A stretch of 64,000 nucleotides of DNA from positions 98,877,739 through 98,941,738 of the forward strand of contig CM076259.1 of the NCBI GenBank assembly GCA_038380795.1, written 5' to 3'. The DNA is from Pyrocephalus nanus (taxonomy: Eukaryota; Chordata; Aves; Passeriformes; Tyrannidae). How positions within the stretch are numbered: position 1 is the stretch's first letter; the number at the start of each line of letters is the position of its first letter. The notes beneath the pieces are model-generated. The model saw only the letters and a list, made by a program, of their open reading frames with translations. It did not search any database and was not told the DNA's origin. Below are positions 1 to 11,656 of this stretch, one piece after another. The translations under genes were made by a program, and so were the position numbers.

Positions 1-68
1 AACAGATGGTTATTACAAATTACCTTTTTAGTGCTCTTAATAGCATAGAATTATTGGGAGTAGCTAGG

Positions 69-113
69 AAAAAAAAAAAAAAACAACAACAAAAAAAAAC
101 CCCAAAAAACCAC
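69..113. repeat. A/C-rich low-complexity tract
   Basis: A run of A is followed by CAACAAC, more A, and CCCC set in A runs. It is one of about fifteen similar tracts in the window; in this one the A/C face is on the plus strand. Confidence 0.85.
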
Positions 114-511
114 ACAACCATTTTCCTTGCTTCTATTCCTGAGTTGGCTGATAGGGAAGAAGTGGCAAAGAGAGGTGGTTTTCTCTGTGAAGCAGACTGA
201 GGATCAACACAGGGGCAACATGGTGCCCATGTGCACAATTCCTCTTGACATTAATGGCCATTATGAATATAAAGTGAGGCTAGTGTGCAGTGATTACACA
301 TGAGGAGCCAACTTATTATTGGTAATGATGATGTGTATATGTTTCAGCAAAGGCTAGATTGCTTCTAATGGGTTTTGTTTTCAATTCCCATGTTTAATAT
401 GAAGTACTTCTGGCTCCTGAGTTCTTGTTTTAAATAGGATTCCCATCTTCTGCTGTCTGTGAAACATGATTCCTGGTTTCTCTTCATTGATTTATGTACT
501 TTTATTTCTGC

Positions 512-583
512 TGTTTTTTTGGGGTTTTTTTTGAGGGGGTGTGTGTGTTGGGTTTTTTGGCTGTGGTGGTTTGTTGTTTGTTC
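512..583. repeat. G/T-rich low-complexity tract
   Basis: T runs are broken by GGGG, GAGGGGG and a short TG stretch, then TTTGTTGTTTG. It is the complement type of the A/C tract at 69-113. The open frames crossing it are composition artefacts. Confidence 0.85.
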
Positions 584-2423
584 TTGAATTGTCAAAATAA
601 GCATCATGTTTTCACAGATATAACTTTCACTTTATATAACTGTTGTGATAAGAGTATGAAATTTGGCAGAAAATAAACCCCCTTGTGTTCCAACAGAGAT
701 CAGAGATCAGAGGGGCTAGGTGCGGCTGGACTTAATTTCTGATTTATAGCCAATTCAACACTATAAGTCTGGTTGCATTCAATAAGAACTTTCACCATCA
801 CAGATTCAAAAAGTGCAGTTTATTGAAGCAATAGGTTATAGATTTTTGTTAGGTTGTTGGTGATAAATTCACTTGACCTAAAAGATGTATGTGTATAGTA
901 CAAGTGTCCCCGGGTATGCTTTGATGAAGTCAGTGGTACAAATCTTACCAAAAAGGCATCCCTGCTTTGGAGGATGGAGAGAGGAGCAAGCCTGTTGATT
1001 TGTCTATGAAGTAGGTTTGTATTCTCATCCTCAGTAATGGAGGATTTCAGGTATCAATGTCATACTTTTTTAAGAAAAACTGAGTGTGACAGTAGCCAGA
1101 AATAATTGCTTTCCTGTTGCTGCAGTCGTAGATGGTGGGGGGCAGATGTTTTCTCATTTTCATATTTGTTGATGTATTTTTTTTAATATATAAATGAGGG
1201 ATAATAAGAGCTTTTGGTTACCTTCAGTCAAACTGACTTATGCAGCTTATGGTTGAAACAAAGGCAGCACAGAACCTTGACACCTCAGTGTCCTCCTCCA
1301 CCCAGCTGAGGTGGTAGTGAAGGCCATCTGACATTTGCCAGAACTTTAATCCCATTGTTATCTTCTTGAAGGACCAGCTTTATCATAAGGTTTATTATGA
1401 ATGGATAAGGAAGAGTGAGGCTAACGTCTGGCACAGGGATGCAGGTGCTCTTCTGTGCTTCTCTGAGATAACATCAGGCTGTGAGGCCTTCACTTCAACC
1501 CAGACATCATTCAGTTGTTAAGCCTTGCTCAAACCCAGGTACGACTTATGGCCCTACTCATGCTTTTTGCTGATTTCACTGGCGTATCTGTATCTTGACA
1601 TGACAAACCTGTCAATATCCCCCAATAACCTATGTAAACTGTGAGGGAAGGCAATACATAGAGGGGTCAAGTGGCAAATAATGAAGGATCAAAAGCAAGA
1701 GAACTGGGATTTTAGAGGAGGGAGGGAAGAGGAGAAAAACCATTCATGCTGCTAGGGCTAATTATGCTCAGGTGTTTGGGAAGGTGTGACCATGGTGATG
1801 GAGCCATGCTGGGGGCAGTACAACTGGGAGGCAGGATTCTGAGCTCTCATTCAGGTAATTATCTCCTGGGTGGCATGCACACTTGTACTGGATTCACCAG
1901 ATGCTGCAATGGAGAATCTCCTGGGAGTGGTGAGACTGGTTTTCTGACAGTTCTGTTTTAGTGACATGTCATGTGGTTTCATCATATCTATGCTTTAGTT
2001 AAAATGTACACTACTGATGAGATAAATGGCCAGGCATTTTTTTCTCCTCCTCCTTCTCCACCTCTCTAACTCCAGTCTGTGTTTCCCTTGGACCAGTTTG
2101 TTGGTTCAGTAGAAGGCTAGCCCATCTCCCACCTCCCTGACCTCCTCTTCTGCACTCCATGTTGATACCTCAACTCCCCTTCCCTCACTTATGGAATGAC
2201 TGCATGATTGTTAAATGCAGCACAAGGGAGGGCTGCCCAAAGAGTCTGTCCCCTTTGCTGCCTTTCTGAGTTGTGTAAACCCCCAGGTCTGTGCCCTCAG
2301 CCTCTGGCTCAGGTACAACACACTGTTGTGTCTGGGTGCATTGCAAGGAGGGCACCTCAGATGAAGAATGGAAGTTTGTCCAATGTCTGTCAAAAAGGTT
2401 TGTGAAGTGGGTGTAATTGCAGG

Positions 2424-2842
2424 AACATACAAGGGTTTGATTTGGAAGGGACCTTAAAGATCATCTTGATCCAACCCCCCTGCAACAGGCAGGAACACCT
2501 TCAACTAGTTCAGGTTGCTCAAGCCCCATCCAACCTGGCCTTGAACACTTCCAGAAATGGGGCATCCACCAGTTCTCTGGAGAACCTGTTCCAATTCCTC
2601 ACCACTGTCACAGGGAAGAATTTCCTCCTAATATCTAGTCTAAATCTACTCTTTCTCAGTTCAAAGCCATTCTCCCTTATGCTATCACTACAGGCCCTTG
2701 TCAAAAGTTCCTCTCCAACTGTGTTGTTGCCCTTCTTTAGGTACTAGGAAGCTACTATAAGGTCTCTTCAGTTTGAACAGCCCCAATTTGCACAGCCTGT
2801 ATTCATAGGAGAGGTGCTCCAGCATCACTGATCATTTATGCC
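2424..2842 (-). mobile_element. CR1 LINE, 3'-end fragment
   Basis: Reading plus, the segment opens with a TTTGGAAGGGACCTTAAAG-like string, followed by the reverse complement of the usual CR1 3' sequence (GATC.TTGATCCAACCCCC, a CAGGAACACCTTC..CTAGTTCAGGTTGCTC block and a CATCCAACCTGGCCTTGAACAC block). It runs through the TCTCTGGAGAACCTGTTCCA, CTATAAGGTCTC and AGGAGAGGTGCTCCAGC landmarks. The element is therefore on the minus strand and truncated on its 5' side near 2842. The terminal octamer repeats at its 3' end (near 2424) are degraded. It is non-autonomous and probably inert. The open frames at 2442-2747 plus and 2519-2704 minus fall inside it and are not genes. Confidence 0.9.
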
Positions 2843-3108
2843 TCGGAGAGTTTCTCAGGACACTCAGCGAAACCTAAGGAAGTCTGACTCCCTGTTAGAT
2901 GACAGACCTTACTTACGCTCTTTTTACCTTTCTTTTCCTCTCTGAGTTTCTGTGTTTGGCAGTCCAGCCTGAAATACCCTCTGGGATGCTTTCCACCCTG
3001 CCTTCTAATGATGCGGATGGTGAAACTGCATGACAGGTGATGTTTGGATGCTAGCTTGCTCATGGCAAAGACTATGAGCAGCCAAGCTTAAAACATCTGC
3101 CATTCAAA

Positions 3109-3170
3109 AGAAAAAAAAAAAAACCAAAAAATAACTCCAACAAAAAAACCCCAACAAACCCCAAAACCCC
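3109..3170. repeat. A/C-rich low-complexity tract
   Basis: A runs of 5-13 alternate with CC, CCCC and CAACAAACCCC blocks. Confidence 0.85.
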
Positions 3171-6100
3171 TGAATTCTGAATGTTTGGTCTGGAAAAAAA
3201 AATTTATCTGTTACATCAAGAGTCTTATTTGCTGCAGAAAAGTTAAACAAGAAAAAAAAAAGGTGGTTTTGGTTAGTCTTTACAAGTGACAGAGCCCCAG
3301 TATGCTAACTATTTTGAAAATGAAATTTACTACAAGTGCTGTTGATCAGTCTTAGTGATGTGTATTGTTTGACTTAGGAAATGAAGCTTTCAAAGAGGAA
3401 AATAACTAGAAGACTTAATCAGGAGGAAAAGATAATGTGAAATTACTTGTATATCCCTGGGAGCCTTCATGAAGTATACTCTTCCTCTTTTCCCAAGTGA
3501 GAGAAACAGGAGATGGTAATTTTGAACAGAACAGGCATTTTTAACATTTTGTGTGACTTGTTCAACTTCAGTGCATGTGTCCTGATAAATCAAGGGAAGT
3601 GCCATGTTGTGAGTGAAACTGAAAACCTCATCTCAAGGTCAGATGTATGAGTAAAGCCAGAGGGATTTGCTCCCCAAGACATGTCAGAGCAAGTCCACTG
3701 AGTTCATGTCCTTTATTTCCACTTTTAAAAAGTGCTTAATTAAAAATTAAGTGAGATTTAGCTCAGGCAACTCTAATTTTGTGTAGTTGTCACTAGTTTA
3801 TCAAGCATGGCCATTACTTTCCAAAAGATTCTTATTACAGCTTTAATAAATAATTTCAACATATGTCATTATTTTCTTTACTATCTCAAAACTGAGATGT
3901 TTCTAGTGGCCTTCAGGCAAGTGCATAATTTACCCAATGTACATTCAGGTATTGGAAAAGTGATCTCCATATTTGTAAAAGGAGGTACATCCCCAAGGCT
4001 AGGAATAGCTGGCATGGCAGTTGGTTTATGCTGATGCCTTATCTTGGCAATCACCAGCTTTCTGACAATGTTTAGTCTTTGCAGCTGTACTTAATAGTGT
4101 ATTAGCTTATATGCCTGCAGTAAAGATTTCCTTTCTTTAGTTACAGTACAAGGAGAAAAACGTTACATTGCATTTATTTGTACTTTCAGTTATTTCCTGC
4201 TTGTGCTAAAAGATGTGCACAGAGTGCAGGAGGGAAGGGTATTTGAAAAACAGAACTGGATGGAAAAGAACAGAGACTGCACAACTCAGGAAAGAGCATC
4301 CAGATTTGGTCCATGGGGCAGAGGGAGATAATTATGGTAGGAAGAGAGAGGTGCGAGACAGTGAAAGTATGTTGGATTAGGAGCTCCTTTGGGGTAAGGA
4401 GAAGCAGAAGGTTGCATGCATCTGCTCATGATACATACAATCTGGCTTTTACCCATGTATCTTAAAGGTCTCTTTCGACAGAGAATTGGATTCCCTTTCA
4501 AAATGCTAATGTAAAAAGCAACCCACCCTTTCGTATTTTATTCATTCTGAAAAGTAGTCTGCAACTCTGAATTTCTCCTAGGTACACTGGTGGCAGAATG
4601 TGAATCTTGAGCCTTTAAATCAGACCTCTCACAGCAGGGGGAAAAAAACAATTTTGATCATCTTGGGGACCCAAGTGTTAAAAAGAGGCTTGTTACATTG
4701 TTTCTTTGTGTTAAAACAGTTTAGTAGGCAATGACACAATAATAGAGACCAGAAACTGCATTTGAGCTTCAGGTGTGAAAGGGGACTGCTGTTCGTCGAT
4801 TTGAGATAAAACAGCCAAAAGAGAATTAGCTTGCATGATCAGCCCATGAGTCTGTTAATTTATTGTCTTGGCAACAGTTGCATGGAGCTGCTACTTGGGT
4901 GGGATAAAATTTCTTCAGTTTATAGGGAAGTGTAGGAAATCTTTGTCCTAAGTAAAAGGCAGAGGGGAACTTTGAAACATGGTAAAAACTCTCTTAAAAG
5001 GAGGCAGAAGCATAGATTTTCTGCTTTGCTTCTGAAAGAATGATGAAGTGTGATCTAGTTGGAGTGATGACATTTAATTAAAATTGAGCATTCATGAGAA
5101 GCAAAAGTATGATTTTACTGGCTTTTCCCCCCCTATAGATTTTCAGGTAGGAGCATTTGTATAGTCACTGAAGCTTGCTTGTGAAACTTTCTAGTATTTG
5201 GATTCAAATTAGTGCTGGTAATGACACTCAAGGGGAAAACATTTAGGGTGGTATCACACAGTCCCACAGCAAAGATGGTGCTTGGCTTTTTTTCTTTAAT
5301 AATGTATTCAGTGAATGCTGTGAGTCCAGGACTGATGAACAAAATATTGGCAACTACAGAGCTTAACCCCACTACTGAATCAATCACTGTCAGAAATGAA
5401 TACTTGTTGCATATGCAAATGACCACTTGGTATACCAAGTTAACATCTCTTGCCTAATGCCATTGCAAGAATGCCTGATGGAAATAGCGCTATACCTTTC
5501 CTGAGGAATAACAGAGCTTGCATACAATATGTCACTAAGATACTCTTAAGTCCACCCATACTTAAAGTATTAAAGCACCAAGCCAGGTTTGGACTTTATA
5601 GTTCCTCTCATTTCTTTTTTATATTGGTTGTACAGTTATACTAGTGGAGAGTTAGTAAAGTTAGTGATGAACATTTTATGGGAAAAAATGTATTTTATTT
5701 CAGAAATCATGCTTTACTTACCTAAATCCAGCATTAATAAGGGGGAAGGAGGTGAATGCTGGTCCACTCAATCTCACATGCTCTGAGATTTTAATGAGTC
5801 AAAGGATACTTCCTCTACACACTGCAAGTTCCCCTGTCCCAGAGCTTTCAGGTGCACTAAATCTTGAAAATCAGTGAATTATTCAACTGTTTTTTTTTAA
5901 TGGCAAAGATCAGTTTAAAAGCCTGAAGAAGCCACCTTCTTTCCAAGCAAAGTTTGGTTCCTCATGAAGCTGTATGCAGACAGGATTCTGCAGGTGGAAG
6001 CAGATGGGTCACTCTTCCAGTGTCTGGGACATGAGGGACTCTTACCCATTTCTTCAGTTAGTGTTCTGTTGAGGTAACTGTTGAAATCAAGCTGGGAGAA

Positions 6101-8157
6101 GTTTCATGCCTTGTTTTGCACGTCTGCAAGTGACTGGAATTTTGCTTCTGGTTACATGAATTCCAGGTCCTGACCATTTTATTGTCTGCATTTTTGCTTG
6201 AAGTATAACACCAAGATTCAAACTTTCTGTTGCTACTAACTGAAAGTGTAATTAATGTAGGGCAAATGCTTTGATAGGGATAAAAAAAATCCCCAAACCA
6301 GATGCTGGTGTTAATTGGACACTGAGTTGCTTGAAATCATTCATTAGCCTGTGGGTACAGTATTCCCAATCAGGTGCAGTTTCATTTCAGGCAGAAAGCG
6401 ATAAGATAATCTTTTTTTTTAATTAAGGTGATATTATAAATTAACCTGTCAATAAATGGCATTAACTTTTTCGGCAGTGAAGTTACAAGTGGATGGATTC
6501 ATAGCACTGTTCTTTAGCCAAAAGAATAAATATTATATCCAGTGCTGAGTTGTTAAATACTAATGAATAATTTATTTAATGAATGTTGCCTTCCTCTGTT
6601 CATGATGTGACTGGCAGAGCACCAGACTCTCCAAATGTTCTGTTCTTCAGAGTTATCCTGATTTTTGGGCCTTACTGCTTCAACTTTGCTACCCAGGATG
6701 CTAACTCCTTTGCTCTATTCTGGACTAGATAAGTGTATTATCTGTTAACTTCCTTGATCTGACTGAGAACTATTTTATATTTTAGGTTTTGGTGGAAAAT
6801 GCATATTGGTAATTAATTTTTAAATGCAGTTTCTGTGGAAGCTTAGCCTGTATGTTCTGCTGTAAACCTAATTGTGTAAATGATCATGGAAGTGATTTCA
6901 CAGTGGCTCAGACCTCAAAGTGAATTACAAATAGAGTGAACTGCAGAAATATTTTTTACTATATATGGGCAGATGCAGGTAATTATTATCTTTTAAAAGA
7001 TTAGTAGGACTTCTGAAAGACAAGTAAACTGTCTCCAAAAGCATTACTGGAAGAAAATTGGCTTACAATGGGCATCTAGTGTAAAGTAATATATAATAAA
7101 ATTATTTCCAAGATTTATAAATCTCGTGGATCCAGCTGTTTATTACTGAACTGTTGATGCTGAAGCCACTCTCTCTAGAAGATTCCCTGCATTTATAGTA
7201 TCTTTTGACCAGATTTAAAAACAAAACAATCACTATGGCATCTTCTATTGTACTATGCTGCAGTGAAAATGAAATCCAGAGTCCCTGGAACTGGGACTGT
7301 GTGGGGATGAGACATGCAGGAAATGTTACTGGCTCTGAAGAGGTAATCCTGAGGTGTATATGGAGTTGGTGAACGTCATTGCTGCCCTATGCAGCTGCTG
7401 CTGGTTTGGCCCATGCCCTGCATAATACAGTTTGCAGGAAGACACTTGACATTTTAAGATTTTTTTTTAGCATATTTTTTGTCTTTGTTATCTTTTGACT
7501 TCTGCACACTATTTAAAATAGCACCACTATTCACTACTACCTCATCTGCTTCTAAAGGCTACCAAACATGCTTCTGTCGGAAGATATGATGTTGTTGTGT
7601 CTTTTTTCTCATACCCTCTTAGTAGACATTTTGGAGGTTGTTACTGAGGTCTGGGGAGATTTTTTCCCCTTACTAAGTGTGAGAGAGGGAGGCCTGTGCA
7701 GGAGCTCATATGTAGACTTTGACAGAGGGAGGAGAAATAGTGCTTTGGTATTCATTGCTGGAGCTCTGCTGGGAACACTTGTGCGACCGAGGTCAAAAGA
7801 TTTCAATTGGAAATGCAGTTTTCTTAGTCCCTGAATACAGATCGTTTGGCTTACCTGGTCTGTCACAGGCAATAGCTTTTAACCAGCCTTTAAAATCAAT
7901 TGGTGGATTATATTTATAGCAGAATGGCTTTTACTGAAAGTCTCTGTCCTGTAGGAAGCAGGACCTAGGTCCTGAGTGTACGTGCTTTGAGCAGTGGTCA
8001 ATTATTTGATAGCAGGCTTTTTCTCCTGCTATTTCCATGACGTTATATATGGTGTTACCCACAGGCATATTGGGATGCTGAAGTGGAACTTTTTTAATTA
8101 CTATTTTTGATTGATTTGAGAGGACATGGGAGGTATGAAGATCTACTAGTGAAAATT

Positions 8158-8205
8158 AAAAAAAAAAAAACACAACAAAACCCCCAAAAAACCAACAAAA
8201 AACTC
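8158..8205. repeat. A/C-rich low-complexity tract
   Basis: A run of A is followed by CACAACAAAACCCCC and further A/C blocks, with the same build as the tracts at 69 and 3109. Confidence 0.85.
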
Positions 8206-10172
8206 CAAGCCACAAGGCACTGAACAGTGTGTTCAGCTGCATTTATTCTACCTTTGCAAAACAAAATACTTTTAATTCTTATTTCCTGTTTGAATTAATT
8301 GCATTTTGTACTCAAATGTGTGTTCTTCTGAATTATTCTCTTCTTAATGGACTTGCTGCTTAACTGCATTTTTAATTACATAGCCTTCATAGAAACGTAA
8401 ATGTTTGTATTTATATCCTGTTCCATACTTTTTGATATATTCCCCCCCAGTCCATACATTTCAGTAGCACTTTAAGCTCCCACTTTGTTTTTGCCTGAGT
8501 TCACTATAGGTACCAAAGGCTGTTGATTTTCTGTCAGTTGGCAGTTTCACCTATTTTAATGAAGACTAGGCAAATTCTCTGTTCCTGTACAACACTGTAG
8601 CAGTGAGAGCAGCAGAAGAACTGATATTTCTCAAGGACTTCCAAAGAATCCATAGCCTTGAGGAAAATATGGAGAAAATGTAGTTTAAATAAAAGGAATA
8701 CATATTTTTTGTACATCTCTAGCAGTGCTGTGACTCACCATGAGGCAAGAAAAGAAGTTGATTTTTCTTCAGCCTCTTGCAGAGACTGTGTATACACTTT
8801 TCTTATGTTGTTGAATAAGTAGAAAATTAGAGGTTGGCCATTGTGGGGTTTCCTCCTAACAGGAGAAAGCTTCTCTCAGCTCAAACAGCCAGAGAGCAGG
8901 CTGTCTTCTCAGGGGGTGTGGGGGAAATAATTCTCAAGATTTTGTGCTCAGAAGGGAGCAAAGCTGGTTGCGCAGTGTTGGGGTAGTATGAACCATGGAG
9001 TATTTCAGAAAATACTCCACTTGAGAAAGTGCTCTTCTCTTCCTCTCTGGAGAGAAGATATTTTTACTAATTTTAATTAATAGCATTTTAGCATCAGAAA
9101 AAAAAAGGAGTTCATGCTTGGCTTTGGCAGTTGCAAATATGAGTGCAAAACTATTTTCTTAGCAGCAGGGGTGGTTTTGCATGCTGTGGGGAGAGGTAAT
9201 TGTGTGCGGGTCTGCCATCGATCCATTTCTCATTGGCCTGTTGCTAATGATAGGCCAACTAGGAGTTCCCATTTCTTCTGATTTTATTTTTTCAGGTGTT
9301 CAGTTTCTCTACAGATCTTAGTCTTGAAACCCAGAATTTTTTAGCAGGAGAGCTTGATTGTACTTTGAACTGTCTATGCCTGAATGAAGGTCTGTGGCTT
9401 TGGTGGATGGATGCTTTTTGGCCACTAACGATTGCTTTAGCTGCCAGCCTGGAGCTACTAAATGAATGGAAATTCTCTGACAAAGCGACACTGCCAACAG
9501 ACAAGGGTCTATTCTGAGCTTGCTCATTATGCCAGACAACAAAAATGTTGTGAAGCTGCATAACACTTGCATTGTGATTAGATGCATCACTTATTCATGT
9601 TCTGCAAAATAAACACATTTAGATAGCTGACCATGACAAGCATTATAAGAAGTAATGCTCTTTAGCATCAGCAAAGACATAATTAAGCTGAATATAGAAA
9701 AGAGCTTCACAGCTGTGAGTACAGTTAACCAATGAAATGGGCTCTCAAAAAAGCTGGTAATGTTCCACCTCATCTTTCAGTCTCACATTTTTTGGTCCAA
9801 GAATAATGTAATTAATATCCTATTGAAGGTGAGTGAGACCAGCCTTCTGTACTTTGAAGTGGACAGTGATCATCCATTAATCCACTGCCTCTGAAGCCTT
9901 TGGAGGAGCTGCTGCACTGTAACCCTGCTGGGGCCGGGGCTAGGGTGAGTTAATTCTCAAGATGAGATACTTGTATGTCATTTATAGGAAGGATTGCTAA
10001 TAGGAAGTTGGTGTGTTTGGTATTGAGATAGTGTACAGTGGCACAGCAGTCACGGTACAAATCCTTAGGCTCTTCCTTAAAAAAAGGAAATGTAATTTTC
10101 CACAAGAAGAAATTTTATACTACTCTGTTTCACCTGTGAATGACTTGGTGTTCAGAGCATAACTATGAGCCT

Positions 10173-10445
10173 AGAATCATAGAATATGCTGAGTTGGAAC
10201 CCTGTGCAGGACACCCCAGGAATCACACCATGTGCCTGAGAGCATTGTCCTTAAACAGACTTGGGGCTGTGCTCGTGTCCCTGGGCTATTCCAGTGCTCA
10301 ACTATCCTTCAGGTGAAAAACCTTTTCCTGATATCCAACTTAAACCTCCCCTGACTCAGCTTCAGGCCATTCCCTCGAGTACTGTCACTGGTCACAAGAG
10401 TGAAGAGATCAGTACCTGCCCTTCTGCTCCCCTTCATGAGAATGC
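10173..10445 (-). mobile_element. CR1 LINE, 3'-end fragment
   Basis: It begins with AGAATCATAGAAT, the reverse complement of the CR1 terminal repeat, followed by GAGTTGGAACCC. The body contains the minus-strand landmarks CAGGTGAAAAACCTTTTCCTGATATCCAACTTAAACCTCCC and GCCATTCCCTCGAGTACTGTCACTGGTCAC in degraded form. The 5' side breaks off near 10445. It lies 75 bases upstream of the U6-CR1 chimera and faces the other way, so the two CR1 tails are separate insertions. Confidence 0.85.
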
Positions 10446-10519
10446 TACTGTCATCTGAACTGGGCTGCTAATCTGGGGTTATTGGAAAGGGAAAGGAGAC
10501 ATCCAATAGACATGCAGTT

Positions 10520-10625
10520 GTGCTCACTTCAGCAGCACATATGCTACCATTGGAATGATGCAGAAATAATTAGCACAGCCCCTGTGCAAGAGTGACATGC
10601 AAATTCATGAAGTATTCCATATTTT
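10520..10625 (+). pseudogene. U6 spliceosomal snRNA retropseudogene, 5' part of a U6-CR1 chimera
   Basis: The 106 bases align without a gap to nearly the full length of vertebrate U6: the 5' stem-loop start GTGCTC, the GCAGCACATAT block, TTGGAA, the ATTAGCA region, GCCCCTG, GCAAG, TGACA, GCAAATTC and the end TTCCATATTTT. I count about 19 substitutions against the canonical sequence as I remember it. All seven CpG sites of U6 are lost. The invariant ACAGAGA box, needed to pair with the 5' splice site, is changed, so the RNA would not work in splicing. I see no TATA box at -25 and no recognisable proximal sequence element upstream, and the terminal T run is short. It is a dead retrocopy. Its 3' end abuts a CR1 tail with no intervening base. 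Confidence 0.92.
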
Positions 10626-10786
10626 AGGGACATAGTCATGGCACCAAGCCTATTGGAGTTCAGGGAGCGTTTGGAAAACACTATAAATAATATGATTTAG
10701 TATTAGGTAGTTGTGCAAGGAGCAGGGAGTTGGACTTGATCATTATGAGTCCTTTCCAACTTGAGCTATTCTATGAATCTGATTCT
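10626..10786 (+). mobile_element. CR1 LINE 3' end, fused to U6
   Basis: It starts immediately after the U6 copy with AGGGACATAGTCATGGCACC, a form of the CR1 segment that precedes CAAGCCT.TTGGAGTTCA. It continues through GGGAGCGTTTGGAAAACACT, GAGTTGGACTTGAT and GTCCTTTCCAACTTGAG, and ends in ATTCTATGAATCTGATTCT, a degraded CR1 terminal octamer repeat. It is severely 5'-truncated, leaving about 160 bases. The direct U6/CR1 junction and shared orientation point to one bipartite insertion. Confidence 0.9.
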
Positions 10787-11437
10787 TGTGAACAGCAGGG
10801 AAAGGAAAAGAGAAAAAAGTCAAGTTGGCAGAGAGTGAAGTATAAGGAAACCACAAAGCTGGAAAAGAAGAAATCATATGGCAAAAGGAGAGGCTGGAAA
10901 GGCTAGTGGAAGTGGTGGAGAAAGCAGTTAAACAAAGAAGGAAATTAAAGGTGAAGGGAAATGTAAGTAAGTGATAATCAGAGAACCAGATTGGAAGAGG
11001 ACGAAGAAGGCAACGATTTAACAGTCATCCACTTTATTAAAAAGTATGGATAAAATAACAGTGATAAGAGCATCTGTCTATAACAGCTGCGCAAACATGC
11101 AAAACCCACTATTGATTAGGTTTCCAGTATGTATATTGGCAGATGGATTCACTTGGAGTGCTTTATGTAAGCCACAGACAGTTGTGCCTTATTTACTGGC
11201 TCTTCCTTTTCAAAGATTGCTAGGGTATAGTGGTCTGGCAAGGTAAGAATGATGAACTTGGAAATCCTCTCTCCCATTCTGTATTACTACTGATGTACAA
11301 GTAAGCTGCTAGTGCAGGGTGGTAACGAACTTCTAACATTAAATGCAAGATGGATGTTAAAAAAGTCTTTGTGCATAAATCCCTTTGAGTGTTGTCACCT
11401 CTCCCAACCCTCCCATCCTCCCAAGTGGGGCTTTCAT

Positions 11438-11443
<6 letters not shown>

Positions 11444-11464
<21 letters not shown>
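11444..11464. repeat. Poly-T tract (T21)
   Basis: Uninterrupted run of 21 T. Read on the minus strand it would be an A tail, but no AATAAA lies just upstream on that strand. Confidence 0.95.
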
Positions 11465-11471
<7 letters not shown>

Positions 11472-11594
11472 GGCTGTTATTTTGTTATTTCAGTCTCCAA
11501 AGCCTGACACTGTTAGATGTTTCTCAAAGAGGTGGAAGACCAGAAAAACTTAGAAATAAAGGTTACATTTTGCTATGTAAATTATGTATGCAAT

Positions 11595-11656
11595 TAAAAA
11601 AAAAAGGTCAAAAAAACCAAACCAAAACAAAGCCCCAAAACCCAGTAAAAAACCCC
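11595..11656. repeat. A/C-rich low-complexity tract
   Basis: A runs are interrupted by CCAAACC, CAAAGCCCC and CCCAG blocks. Confidence 0.8.

Larger units (their letters stand above)
1..2423. other. Unannotated AT-rich sequence
   Basis: No gene, RNA or known repeat is recognised here apart from the two low-complexity tracts listed separately. Short open frames (for example 1746-1961 plus and 2208-2405 plus) have no recognisable motif, no splice context and lengths expected by chance. Confidence 0.6.
2843..10172. other. Unannotated AT-rich sequence
   Basis: This is a gene-free stretch of about 7.3 kb with no known repeat beyond two A/C tracts. One splice-bounded 48-nt segment (9781-9828) is discussed under findings. 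The part around 6400-6600 is very AT-rich with several TAAT/ATTA core motifs; it could be a conserved non-coding element, but that needs an alignment. Confidence 0.55.
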
